Shown here piece by piece: positions 17,833 to 27,098 of a stretch of 43,291 bases of DNA. Below the pieces are notes generated by a model. That model saw nothing but the letters and a program-made list of their open reading frames with translations. It was not told where the DNA came from and ran no database searches. Each line of letters begins with the position of its first letter. The stretch's first letter is position 1. The stretch is from Streptococcus oralis (GTDB lineage Bacteria > Bacillota > Bacilli > Lactobacillales > Streptococcaceae). The position numbers and the translations under genes are program-made. Where the stretch lies: NCBI RefSeq assembly GCF_001578935.1, contig NZ_KQ969521.1:198908-242198 (forward strand). The letters are read 5' to 3'.

Positions 17833-18396
17833 ATGAAGGAAAAAGACATTCAAAGAGAAACAGGACTGATTGTTGAAGATGTATTAGAAAAGGCCAATTT
17901 GAAGCAAGGCTCCATCTTTGTTCTGGGCCTTTCTTCTAGTGAAGTGATAGGTGGTCAGATTGGCAAGGAATCCAGCCAAGAAATTGGGGAAATCATTGTG
18001 AAGACCATCCTAGCTATCCTAGAGGAAAAAGGAATTCATCTAGCTGTTCAAGGTTGTGAACATGTCAATCGAGCCCTCGTTGTTGAACGTCAGGTGGCAG
18101 AGCAGCTTGGTCTAGAAATCGTCAGTGTCCTTCCGACTCTTCATGCAGGAGGTTCGGGTCAGTTGGCAGCCTTCAAGTTTATGCAGGATCCAGTTGAGGT
18201 TGAATTTATCAAGGCCCATGCTGGATTGGATATCGGAGACACTGCAATTGGCATGCATGTCAAGCATGTTCAGGTGCCGATTCGCCCTCTTTTGAGAGAG
18301 ATTGGGCATGCCCATGTAACGGCTCTAGCCAGTCGTCCCAAATTAATCGGAGGTGCGCGTGCGCATTATCCACAAGATTCTATCAGAAAGTCGTGA
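17833..18396 (+). CDS. DUF436 / TIGR01440 family protein (UPF0340)
   Basis: The ATG at 17833 follows AAGAGG with good spacing and is preferred to the GTG at 17812, which sits between the -10 box and the ribosome binding site. The 187-residue protein has the DUF436 hallmarks: [19 protein letters not shown] at the N-terminus, [30 protein letters not shown] and [14 protein letters not shown] at the C-terminus. No biochemical function is established for the family to my knowledge. It sits between the two-component genes and the metalloprotease gene, as in pneumococcus, and its stop nearly touches the protease start. Co-transcription is therefore likely, although a functional link is not shown. 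Confidence 0.93.
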   Translation: MKEKDIQRETGLIVEDVLEKANLKQGSIFVLGLSSSEVIGGQIGKESSQEIGEIIVKTILAILEEKGIHLAVQGCEHVNRALVVERQVAEQLGLEIVSVLPTLHAGGSGQLAAFKFMQDPVEVEFIKAHAGLDIGDTAIGMHVKHVQVPIRPLLREIGHAHVTALASRPKLIGGARAHYPQDSIRKS

Positions 18397-18398
18397 GA

Positions 18399-21300
18399 AT
18401 GAAAAAAACAAAACAACAACTAGAAAAAATCACCAAATATTCGATTCGTAAGCTCACTGTTGGGGTAGGTCCTGTAGCCATCGGGGCCTTCCTTTTTGGT
18501 GCAAGTACTCTTTCAGTAGATAAGGTACATGCCAATGAAATCGGTGGTGCTCATAACGTTCATTACCGTTATTTAGCAGAGCAGGAATTGACCGAGTCTG
18601 AAAAAGCCCTGATTCACCATGAAGTTCCTGCAGAATTTCAAGATGATGATGTTATTTATGTAGTCTATCGAAAGAAGGCAACTAATAGTCAACAACTTCC
18701 TTACACAGGAAGTAAGGAGTTTGCTTTGGCAGGTCTTGGTTTGGCGACAGCCTCTTTAGCGGTTTTATTAGTTTCCAAGAAGAAACACCGTAGTAAAATA
18801 CTCGGCGTTTTATTAATCGGGTCTATTGGAATGAGTCATTTTGTCCCTTTTACTACTTTTGCATTTGAGAACAAAGAGCTGCTTTCTTATAACCAAACTA
18901 TTTCGGCCTCTACACATGAAGGCTTGGCTAAAGGTGTTATTCATATTGAAGGATATGAGTATGTTGGTTACTTTAAAGAATCAAAGTCTAAGACCAATAT
19001 AAGTAGTAAAAAAGGTGAGTCGGTAGTTCAAGAGTCACAAGCAGAATATTCAGGAAAAATTGAGTCCAAAGGCAGTCAGGAAACGGGTAAAGAGGGCGAA
19101 TCTTTAGTTCAAGAAAGTCTACCAAAATATACTGGCAATGTTGAGTCCAAAGGCAGTCAGGAAACAGGTAAAGAGGGCGAGTCTTTAGTTCAAGACAGCC
19201 TACCAGAATATACTGACAATGTTGAGGCTAAAGGCAGTCAGGAAACAGGTAAAGAGGGCGAGTCTTTAGTTCAAGACAGCCTACCAGAATATACTGACAA
19301 TGTTGAGGCCAAAGGCAGTCAGGAAACAGGTAAAGAGGGCGAGTCTTTAGTTCAAGAAAGTCTTCCAGAATATACTGGCAATGTTGAGGCCAAAGGCAGT
19401 CAGGAAACTGGCAAAGAAGGTCAGTCCCTCGTTCAAGAAAGCCTACCAGAATATACTGGCAATGTTGAGGCTAAAGGCAGTCAGGAAACAGGTAAAGAGG
19501 GCGAGTCTTTAGTTCAAGAAAAGTTACCTGAATATAAAGTAACTGAGGGCGCGGTTACGAAAGAAACTACTACGGAGCTTGACTATAAGACAGAAATTAT
19601 CGAAGATCCAACCAAATATACGGATGAAGAAACTGTCGTCCAAGATGGAGAAAAGGGTAGTCAAATTACCAAAACGACTTATAAGACTATTGAGGGTGTT
19701 GAGACTGACCAAGTTTTAAATACAACTACAACTGTCATCAAAGAACCAGTCACTAAAAAAATAAGTCGTGGTACGAAACCAATTGAAGGAACTCTGGTAG
19801 AAGAAAGTCTTGAAAAGATTCCGTTTAAGGAAAAGGTTGAAGAAGATGATCAACTGAAAAAAGGTGAAAGAGTTACTGTCAAAGAAGGAAAAGACGGACA
19901 GAAAAAGGTTATAAAAACTTATAAGACAATTAAAGGACTGAAGACTGAAGAAGCACCGAAAGTTGTCGAACAGGTTTTAGAGTTGGATCAAGATCGTATC
20001 GTTAAATTAGGAACTAAAAACTTTGAAAAACCAATTTTAAGTTTGTCGCTAATCGATGTTAAAGATTTAAAACGAACATCTCAAATTCGTTACAATTTGG
20101 AAAATCCAAGTAAGGCAGCTATTAAATCCATCACCTTAACTCTGAAAAAAGGCGATGAAATTGTAAAAACATTGACTGTTTCACCAGACGACTTGACTGT
20201 CACTTTGGCTGATTTGCAGTACTACAAGGATTATAAAATTGAAACCAAGATGGTTTATGACCGTGGAGAAGGTGATGAGGAAGAAGTTCTGAAAGAAGAA
20301 CCGCTAAGAATTGACCTCAAAAAAGTTGAAATCAAGAACATCAAAGAAACAAGCTTGATGAGCGTGGACGCTGATGGTAACGAAACAGACACTAGTTTGC
20401 TTACAGAAAAACCAGCTGATCTTGCTCCACTTTATTTACGAGTGACCACTCATGATAACAAAATAACAAGACTGGCTGTTGATAAAATTGAAGAAGTCAC
20501 AGTTGATGGCAAGGCCTTATATAAGGTCACTGCTACAGCACCGGATTTGATTCGACGTAATGCTGATAATACACTTAGCGAAGAGTATGTACATTACATT
20601 GCCAAGCCCAAAGCCCATGAAGGAGATGTTTACTATGATTTCAATGACCTTGTAAAAGCGATGCAAGCTAATCCTAGTGGTACGTTCAAGCTTGGGGACA
20701 ATCTAAATGCAACCAACGTTAAACCAGCAGGGAAATCTTATGTGACGAAGTCTTTCAAAGGTACACTAATAAGTACGGATGGTAATAAATTTACTATTAG
20801 TAATACGATAAGACCTTTATTTGGCGACATCGAAGGTGGTACAGTTAAAGATTTACTACTTGAAAACGTAAATATTGATATGCCAGGAACGGATAAAATT
20901 GCTCCAATTGCAAATGTTATAAAAAATAATGCTACTATCGAAAACATTAAAGTAACAGGTAAAGTTGTTGGAAATAACGATGTATCTGGTATTATCAATA
21001 AAATCGATGGTAGTGGTACAGTTCGCAACGTAGCATTTATCGGTAAAGTACACGCGGTTGGAAATAAAGGTGGTTATCTAACAGGTGTTGTTGGTGAAAA
21101 CTGGAAAGGTATTATCGAAAAAGCTTATGTTGATGCTGAAATCACTGGTAATAAAGCTAAAGCTGCTGGTATTGTGTATTCATCTCAAAATGGTGGAAAT
21201 AATAACACCGTAGGCAGGGAGGGTGTTCTGAAGCATTCTGTAGCGAAAGGATTTATCGAACTTAAAGAATCTCTTATGTCAGGTGGACTGATAGGGACGA

Positions 21301-24131
21301 ACTGGGCCTTAGGTGCTATAGAAGACAACATTACTATGATGAAGGTCAAAACAGGTGAAATGGTGTTTGGACACTCAGATATTGATGCTGATGATTACTT
21401 CACTTATTCAAGAACAAAACGTAACTTTAGTGTTGAAGGTGTAAGTGAAGGTAAAAAGACTTATAAAAATTCGAAAAAGGTTTCTAGTATTACAAAAGAA
21501 AAAGCAGATGAATTAGTCTCTAAAATGGGGATCACTGCTAATCAATTTACAAGCACTAAACCCGTTGAAGATAAACTGAATAACATTGTAAGTAAAGAGA
21601 ACCAATATAAAGCAATTGATGATTACGATGCTTCTCGTGAGCTTGCTTACCGTAATATCGAAAAGCTTCAACCGTTCTACAATAAAGAATGGATTGTCAA
21701 TCAAGGAAATAAAATTCCTGCTGGTTCTAAATTATTAACGACTGAAGTATTATCTGTAACTGGTATGAAAGATGGTCGATTCGTGACTGACTTATCTGAA
21801 GCTAGTCACATTATGATTCACTATACAGATGGTACTAAGGAAGAAAAAGCTATCACACGTAAAGCTGATTCTCAAGTACAACAAGTTCGTGAATATAGTA
21901 TAGAAGGTCTTGGTGACATCGTTTATACACCAAATATGGTTGTTAAAGATAGAACACAATTAATCAACGATATTAAATCGAAATTAGACAGCGTTCAGTT
22001 GATTTCACCTGAAGTCCGTGCTCTCATGGATAAACGTAACAAACCAGCTGAAAACAGTGATGACCATAAGAATAATTACATCCGTAATCTCTTCTTGGAG
22101 GAAAGTTTTGCGGATGTTCGAACTAATCTTGATACGTTCGTAAAGGCTTTGGTAGAAAATGAAGACCATCAATTGAATAGTGATGAAGCAGCTATGAAAG
22201 CTCTTCTCAAAAAGGTGGAGGATAACAAAGCTAAAATCATGATGGCTCTGACTTATCTCAATCGTTACTATGATATCAAATATGGCGATTTGAGTATCAA
22301 AGACATCATGATGTTTAAACCGGATTTCTATGGTAAGACATCAAACGTTCTTGATCATCTTATCCAAATTGGTTCAAGCGAAAAAAACTTGAAGGGTGAT
22401 CGTACACAGGACGCTTATCGTGATATGATTGCTGGGGGCACGGGTAAAGGCAATCTTCATGACTTCTTGAAATATAATATGACACTGTTCACAAATGAAA
22501 CAGATATGAATACCTGGTTTAAAAATACCGTGTCTAAAAATGTTTATGTTGTCGAAAAGAAATCTTCGAATCCAGCTTTTGCAGATAAGAAGTACAAACT
22601 GTATGACGGATTGAATAACAATATTCATGGTCGAGCTATTTTACCGCTGTTGACTTTGAAGAACGCACATATGTTTTTGATTTCGACCTACAATACCATT
22701 GCCTATAGCTCGTTTGAGAAATATGGTAAGAATACAGCAGAAGAACGTGAAGAATTTAAGAAACAGATTGACTTACGTGCGCAAGAGCAAATCAATTACT
22801 TAGACTTCTGGTCAAGACTTGCAGCTGATAATGTCCGTAACCAACTTCTCAAGAGCGAAAATATGGTCCCTACAGCTGTGTGGGATAACCAGGATGTACC
22901 AGGTCTTGGTTGGGTGGATCGCATGGGTCACACTAAGAATGGCGATTTCGCCCCAATTCGAGAATTCTATGGTCCTACAGGTAAGTGGCATGGAAATAAC
23001 GGTTTAGGTGCCTATGCAACCCTATATGACAATCCTCAACCGCAAGAAGCAGTGTATTATGTCATCGCTAGTCTAATTAGTGACTATGGTACCTCAGCAT
23101 TTACACACGAAACAACACATATCAATGACCGTATGGCATATCTAGGTGGATGGCGTCATCGTGAAGGAACCTATGTTGAAGCCTTTGCCCAAGGTATGTT
23201 ACAATCACCATCCTTAACCAATTATAATGGTGAATATCGCTCGCTCGGTCTTAACATGGCGTATGAACGTCCAAATGACGGAACACAGATTTACAATCCG
23301 AATCCGAATATGCTACAGAGTCGAGAAGCTATTGACCACTACATGAAAAACTATAACGAAGCTTTGATGATGTTGGATTATCTAGAAGCTACAGCTGTAT
23401 TTAATAAGAACACTAGCACAAATGATAAGTGGTTTAAGAAAATTGATAAAAAATGGCGTGAACAAGCTGAAGGGAACAAATTGATTGGTGAACCACATCA
23501 GTGGGATTTAGTTCGTGATTTGAATGATGATGAAAAGAATACGAAGTTGACAAGTATCGACCAATTGGTTGATGGAAACTTTGCTACCAAACATGGATTA
23601 CCAGGAAATGGTCATTACCGTCCTGAAGGATATGATACCGCTTATACAGTTGTCAACATGATGACAGGTATTTACGGAGGTAACACAAGTAAGAGTGCTA
23701 CTGGATCTATTTCCTTCAAACACAATACCTTCCGTATGTGGGGTTACTTTGGTTACTTGGATGGATTCATCGGATATGCCTCTAACAAGTATAAACAAGA
23801 ATCTCAAAAAGCTGGAAATAAAGGTCTTGGTGATGACTTTATCATCGAAAAAGTTTCTAACGGACGTTTCCATACACTAGAAGAATGGAAGAAAGCTTGG
23901 TATCACGAGGTGTACAATAAAGCTCAAAAAGGTTTGGTAGAAATTGAAATCGATGGACAAAAAATTTCAACCTATAATCAGTTGCAAGAATTGTTCAACG
24001 ATGCGGTTGAAAAAGACCTAAAAGGTAATGATTTCAAAAATACTGTAGATCTTAAATGGGGGATTTACAAACAACTCCTTAAAAACACAGACGGTTTCTC
24101 TGGTGATCTATTTACTGCATCACAAGCATAG
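18399..24131 (+). CDS. zmpB: Surface zinc metalloprotease, M26 family (ZmpB-like)
   Basis: The ATG at 18399 lies 2 bases after the upstream stop (a GTG at 18393 is possible), has no strong ribosome binding site and is probably coupled. The 1910-residue protein has a YSIRK signal (KYSIRKLTVGVG). An N-terminal LPYTG at about residue 100 is followed by two hydrophobic segments, the layout typical of IgA1 protease and Zmp proteins. Tandem 27-residue repeats (about 204-380) and two G5 domains (about 380-545) come next, then a GLUG-like beta region (about 800-940) and the catalytic domain. The zinc site is HETTH (His1570, His1574; Glu1571 catalytic) with Glu1594 as third ligand. The position behind ZmpRS-type genes supports ZmpB rather than IgA protease. 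Confidence 0.92.
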   Translation: MKKTKQQLEKITKYSIRKLTVGVGPVAIGAFLFGASTLSVDKVHANEIGGAHNVHYRYLAEQELTESEKALIHHEVPAEFQDDDVIYVVYRKKATNSQQLPYTGSKEFALAGLGLATASLAVLLVSKKKHRSKILGVLLIGSIGMSHFVPFTTFAFENKELLSYNQTISASTHEGLAKGVIHIEGYEYVGYFKESKSKTNISSKKGESVVQESQAEYSGKIESKGSQETGKEGESLVQESLPKYTGNVESKGSQETGKEGESLVQDSLPEYTDNVEAKGSQETGKEGESLVQDSLPEYTDNVEAKGSQETGKEGESLVQESLPEYTGNVEAKGSQETGKEGQSLVQESLPEYTGNVEAKGSQETGKEGESLVQEKLPEYKVTEGAVTKETTTELDYKTEIIEDPTKYTDEETVVQDGEKGSQITKTTYKTIEGVETDQVLNTTTTVIKEPVTKKISRGTKPIEGTLVEESLEKIPFKEKVEEDDQLKKGERVTVKEGKDGQKKVIKTYKTIKGLKTEEAPKVVEQVLELDQDRIVKLGTKNFEKPILSLSLIDVKDLKRTSQIRYNLENPSKAAIKSITLTLKKGDEIVKTLTVSPDDLTVTLADLQYYKDYKIETKMVYDRGEGDEEEVLKEEPLRIDLKKVEIKNIKETSLMSVDADGNETDTSLLTEKPADLAPLYLRVTTHDNKITRLAVDKIEEVTVDGKALYKVTATAPDLIRRNADNTLSEEYVHYIAKPKAHEGDVYYDFNDLVKAMQANPSGTFKLGDNLNATNVKPAGKSYVTKSFKGTLISTDGNKFTISNTIRPLFGDIEGGTVKDLLLENVNIDMPGTDKIAPIANVIKNNATIENIKVTGKVVGNNDVSGIINKIDGSGTVRNVAFIGKVHAVGNKGGYLTGVVGENWKGIIEKAYVDAEITGNKAKAAGIVYSSQNGGNNNTVGREGVLKHSVAKGFIELKESLMSGGLIGTNWALGAIEDNITMMKVKTGEMVFGHSDIDADDYFTYSRTKRNFSVEGVSEGKKTYKNSKKVSSITKEKADELVSKMGITANQFTSTKPVEDKLNNIVSKENQYKAIDDYDASRELAYRNIEKLQPFYNKEWIVNQGNKIPAGSKLLTTEVLSVTGMKDGRFVTDLSEASHIMIHYTDGTKEEKAITRKADSQVQQVREYSIEGLGDIVYTPNMVVKDRTQLINDIKSKLDSVQLISPEVRALMDKRNKPAENSDDHKNNYIRNLFLEESFADVRTNLDTFVKALVENEDHQLNSDEAAMKALLKKVEDNKAKIMMALTYLNRYYDIKYGDLSIKDIMMFKPDFYGKTSNVLDHLIQIGSSEKNLKGDRTQDAYRDMIAGGTGKGNLHDFLKYNMTLFTNETDMNTWFKNTVSKNVYVVEKKSSNPAFADKKYKLYDGLNNNIHGRAILPLLTLKNAHMFLISTYNTIAYSSFEKYGKNTAEEREEFKKQIDLRAQEQINYLDFWSRLAADNVRNQLLKSENMVPTAVWDNQDVPGLGWVDRMGHTKNGDFAPIREFYGPTGKWHGNNGLGAYATLYDNPQPQEAVYYVIASLISDYGTSAFTHETTHINDRMAYLGGWRHREGTYVEAFAQGMLQSPSLTNYNGEYRSLGLNMAYERPNDGTQIYNPNPNMLQSREAIDHYMKNYNEALMMLDYLEATAVFNKNTSTNDKWFKKIDKKWREQAEGNKLIGEPHQWDLVRDLNDDEKNTKLTSIDQLVDGNFATKHGLPGNGHYRPEGYDTAYTVVNMMTGIYGGNTSKSATGSISFKHNTFRMWGYFGYLDGFIGYASNKYKQESQKAGNKGLGDDFIIEKVSNGRFHTLEEWKKAWYHEVYNKAQKGLVEIEIDGQKISTYNQLQELFNDAVEKDLKGNDFKNTVDLKWGIYKQLLKNTDGFSGDLFTASQA
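19008..19535 (+). repeat. 81-bp (27-residue) tandem repeats inside the protease gene
   Basis: Six full units start at 19008, 19089, 19170, 19251, 19332 and 19413, and a partial one starts at 19494. The unit reads like KEGESLVQESLPEYTG then NVEAKGSQETG. Units 3 and 4 (19170-19331) are almost identical in DNA, which points to recent duplication. The first unit is diverged. The acidic, Gly/Ser-rich repeat probably forms an extended stalk between the membrane-proximal part and the G5 domains, and unit number may vary among strains. Confidence 0.92.
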
Positions 24132-24146
24132 GATGACTAAAATCGT

Positions 24147-24184
24147 AAAAAGGTAGATCAGCTTTGTCTGTATCTACCTTTTTA
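24147..24184 (+). terminator. Rho-independent terminator after the protease gene
   Basis: AAAAAGGTAGAT (24147-24158) pairs perfectly with ATCTACCTTTTT (24172-24183). The 3' arm overlaps the promoter of the next gene. Confidence 0.88.
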
Positions 24185-24193
24185 TGCTATACT
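24164..24193 (+). promoter_or_regulatory. Extended -10 promoter of pabB, predicting a leaderless mRNA
   Basis: TTGTCT (24164-24169), an 18-base spacer ending in TGC, and TATACT (24188-24193). The ATG at 24200 is exactly where transcription should start, about 7 bases after the -10 box. There is no room for a ribosome binding site. Confidence 0.65.
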
Positions 24194-24199
24194 TAGGAT

Positions 24200-25933
24200 A
24201 TGCATAGAAAAACAGTGATTGATTTTAGGGCTTTGGGGGAGAGATACATCTTTACCCAGCCTATCAAAGAGTTAAAAACGAGAGATTTAGCAGAAGTGGC
24301 GGACTTACTGGCACAGGTGGAAAGCTACCAAGAGCAGGGCTATTATGTAGTGGGCTATGTCAGCTACGAGGCTGCACCTGCATTTGAGGAGAAATTAGCA
24401 GTTCATAAAGCTCCTTTACTAGCAGAGTATCTGCTATATTTTACAGTTCATGATAGGGTAGAAACATCACCTATTCCTCTGACTTATGAGGAAGTAGATT
24501 TGCCTTATGATTGGCAGGAAGAAACATCTGCAGAGAACTATGAAAAGGCTATTGCTCAGATTCACCATCATTTGCGGCAGGGGGACACCTACCAGGTCAA
24601 CTATACTGTCCAACTAAAGCAGGACTTAAGTGCTAATCCATTTGCCATCTACAATCATATGGTGGTAGAGCAGGAGGCGGGCTACAATGCCTATGTGGAA
24701 CATGACGAGATGGCAGTGATTTCCATGAGCCCAGAGCTCTTTTTTGAGCAAAACGACCGGGAATTAACGACTCGCCCGATGAAGGGAACGACTCAGCGCG
24801 GGTTGACTGACCAAGAAGACCTTGCCCAAGCTAGCTGGCTAGAACAGGATCCTAAAAATCGCTCTGAAAATATGATGATTGTGGATCTCTTGCGCAATGA
24901 TATGAACCGTATTTCTGAGGTGGGGAGTGAGCACGTGGAGCGTCTTTGTCAAGTGGAACAGTATTCAACTGTTTGGCAGATGACTTCAACCATCAAGAGT
25001 CAGTTGCGACCGGATGTGGACCTAGTTGAAATCTTTCGTTCGCTCTTTCCATGTGGATCCATCACAGGAGCTCCCAAAATTGCGACCATGGAAATCATTA
25101 AGGACTTGGAGTCCCAACCACGCGGAGTCTACTGCGGAACGATTGGTCTCTTACTTCCAAATGGGCGCCGGATTTTTAACGTCGCTATTCGGACGATTCA
25201 ACTGCATCAAGGAAAAGCCATCTATGGAGTTGGCGGAGGGATTACTTGGGATAGTACTTGGGAATCTGAATACCAAGAGGTTCATCAAAAGGCGGCTGTT
25301 CTCTATCGTAAACAAGCACGTTTCCAACTGATTACGACTGGGAAAATCAGCCAGAAGAGCTTGTTGTTTGAAGAGCAACATTTAGAAAGACTGACAAAGG
25401 CGAGTCGTTATTTTGCCTATCCTTATGATGCAGAAGACTTGAGACAAAGGATAGAGGAAGAGTGTCAGGCTTGTGAAGCTAATCAAGATTACCGTTTGCG
25501 AATTAGTCTCAGCAAGTCTGGAGAAATAGAACTCAGTCGCCAAATCTTAACACCCCTCAGTCCAAGTTTCTGCAAAGCCAAACTTTGTCTGCAAGAAGCA
25601 GATTTGAATCAAGCCTTTACCTACTTCAAAACAACTAATAGACCACACTTAAGTCTAGGGGAACAGGAAATCATTTACCATAATGCAGCAGGAGAACTTC
25701 TTGAAACCTCTATTGGAAATTTGGTTCTGAAAATCGCTGGGAAACTCTACACACCGCCTATCAGACTTGGAATTTTGCCAGGGATTTACCGCCAGCATTT
25801 GCTAGAAACAGGAGAAGTAGAAGAGAAAGTCTTGACCTTGGCAGACTTAGCCCAAGCTCAAGCTATTTATGGTTGTAATGCAGTAAGGGGCTTGTATGAG
25901 TTGACAATTAAATATGAAGAAGTAGTGATTTAG
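24200..25933 (+). CDS. pabB: Aminodeoxychorismate synthase component I fused to aminodeoxychorismate lyase
   Basis: This folate-pathway enzyme should turn chorismate into aminodeoxychorismate and then p-aminobenzoate. The 577-residue protein has a chorismate-binding domain in its first two thirds. Motifs are GDTYQVNYTVQL, SMSPELFFE, TRPMKGTTQRG, NDMNRISEVGS, PCGSITGAPKIATMEII and GVGGGITWDST. A shorter PLP class IV domain (about 380-577) follows, with FEEQHLERLTKASRYF, ETSIGNLVL, LGILPGIYR and IYGCNAVRGLYEL. This PabB-PabC fusion is known in streptococci. No separate glutamine amidotransferase (PabA) gene is nearby. The start seems leaderless. Confidence 0.93.
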   Translation: MHRKTVIDFRALGERYIFTQPIKELKTRDLAEVADLLAQVESYQEQGYYVVGYVSYEAAPAFEEKLAVHKAPLLAEYLLYFTVHDRVETSPIPLTYEEVDLPYDWQEETSAENYEKAIAQIHHHLRQGDTYQVNYTVQLKQDLSANPFAIYNHMVVEQEAGYNAYVEHDEMAVISMSPELFFEQNDRELTTRPMKGTTQRGLTDQEDLAQASWLEQDPKNRSENMMIVDLLRNDMNRISEVGSEHVERLCQVEQYSTVWQMTSTIKSQLRPDVDLVEIFRSLFPCGSITGAPKIATMEIIKDLESQPRGVYCGTIGLLLPNGRRIFNVAIRTIQLHQGKAIYGVGGGITWDSTWESEYQEVHQKAAVLYRKQARFQLITTGKISQKSLLFEEQHLERLTKASRYFAYPYDAEDLRQRIEEECQACEANQDYRLRISLSKSGEIELSRQILTPLSPSFCKAKLCLQEADLNQAFTYFKTTNRPHLSLGEQEIIYHNAAGELLETSIGNLVLKIAGKLYTPPIRLGILPGIYRQHLLETGEVEEKVLTLADLAQAQAIYGCNAVRGLYELTIKYEEVVI

Positions 25934-25974
25934 AAAATGAAGAATCAAAATTAAAACTAAAGTTGAGCAAACCT

Positions 25975-26003
25975 TTGCATCGGTCACTATATTTTGATAT
26001 ACT
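25975..26003 (+). promoter_or_regulatory. Sigma-A promoter of the glucokinase gene
   Basis: TTGCAT (25975-25980), a 17-base spacer and TATACT (25998-26003), 37 bases before the ATG, which is preceded by AAGGAG. Confidence 0.8.
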
Positions 26004-26040
26004 ATATCTGTAAGCATTTTCAATTAAAAAGGAGAAGACG

Positions 26041-27000
26041 ATGAGTCAAAAGATTATTGGGATTGACCTTGGTGGAACTTCTATCAAATTTGCAATCTTA
26101 ACAACAGCAGGTGAAATCCAAGAAAAATGGTCTATCAAGACCAATATTTTGGATGAGGGAAGCCATATCGTTGATGATATGATTGAGTCTATTCAACATC
26201 GTTTGGACTTGCTTGGATTGGCAGCAACAGACTTCCGAGGCATTGGGATGGGATCACCTGGTGTGGTTGACAGTGAAAAAGGGACTGTTATCGGTGCCTA
26301 CAACCTCAACTGGAAAACCCTTCAACCGATTAAAGAAAAGATCGAAAAAGCCTTGGGTATTCCGTTCTTCATCGATAATGATGCCAACGTAGCTGCTCTT
26401 GGTGAGCGCTGGTTGGGGGCTGGTGAAAACCAACCAGACGTTGTCTTTATGACCCTTGGTACAGGTGTTGGTGGCGGTATCGTGGCAGAAGGCAAATTGC
26501 TCCACGGTGTTGCTGGTGCGGCAGGAGAACTTGGTCATATCACTGTTGACTTTGACCAACCAATCGCTTGTACTTGTGGTAAGAAAGGCTGTCTTGAGAC
26601 AGTTGCTTCTGCGACTGGGATCGTCAATTTGACCCGTCGCTATGCTGATGAGTATGCTGGTGATTCTCAACTAAAAAAACTGATTGACAACGGCGAAGAA
26701 GTAACAGCTAAAACTGTCTTTGACCTTGCAAAAGAAGGGGATGACTTAGCGCTCATTGTCTATCGTAATTTTTCACGATATTTAGGAATTGCCTGTGCCA
26801 ATATCGGATGTATGCTAAATCCTTCAGCTATTGTTATCGGTGGTGGGGTGTCTGCTGCAGGGGAATTTCTTTTGCAGGCTGTCCAAAAAGTATATGATGA
26901 GAATACTTTCCCACAAGTTCGTACCACGACAAAATTGGCTCTTGCAACTTTAGGAAATGACGCTGGAGTTATCGGAGCAGCATCGCTTGTATTACAATAA
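26041..27000 (+). CDS. glk: ROK-family glucokinase
   Basis: This enzyme phosphorylates glucose to glucose 6-phosphate in the cytoplasm, feeding glycolysis with sugar released inside the cell or imported outside the PTS. The 319 residues are normal for Gram-positive ROK glucokinases. Motifs are the ATP loop IGIDLGGTSIKFAI, the sugar-binding FIDNDANVAALGER, GTGVGGGIV, and the ROK zinc site GELGHITVD with CTCGKKGCLE. The C-terminal adenosine motif is IVIGGGVSAAGEF. It has its own promoter and terminator. Confidence 0.96.
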   Translation: MSQKIIGIDLGGTSIKFAILTTAGEIQEKWSIKTNILDEGSHIVDDMIESIQHRLDLLGLAATDFRGIGMGSPGVVDSEKGTVIGAYNLNWKTLQPIKEKIEKALGIPFFIDNDANVAALGERWLGAGENQPDVVFMTLGTGVGGGIVAEGKLLHGVAGAAGELGHITVDFDQPIACTCGKKGCLETVASATGIVNLTRRYADEYAGDSQLKKLIDNGEEVTAKTVFDLAKEGDDLALIVYRNFSRYLGIACANIGCMLNPSAIVIGGGVSAAGEFLLQAVQKVYDENTFPQVRTTTKLALATLGNDAGVIGAASLVLQ

Positions 27001-27007
27001 GATAATA

Positions 27008-27059
27008 AAAGGGGAAAAACACTAACTTGAAGCGAGTGATTTTCCTCCTTTCTTTTTTT
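27008..27059 (+). terminator. Rho-independent terminator after glk
   Basis: AAAAGGGGAAAAACACT pairs imperfectly with AGTGATTTTCCTCCTTT, followed by CTTTTTTT. Confidence 0.8.
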
Positions 27060-27060
27060 A

Positions 27061-27069
27061 TGCTATACT
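27061..27069 (+). promoter_or_regulatory. Extended -10 promoter of thyA
   Basis: TGC then TATACT (27064-27069), an extended -10 without a clear -35, 29 bases before the thyA ATG. The same TATGCTATACT string lies before pabB. Confidence 0.65.
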
Positions 27070-27098
27070 AGTTAAGACAATAAATGAGGTGAGAGTAA

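Noticed and set aside
18696..18710. LPYTG near the N-terminus of the protease as a sign of a fused or misassembled gene
   Set aside because: An N-terminal sortase motif followed by hydrophobic helices is the normal layout of streptococcal IgA1 protease and Zmp proteins.
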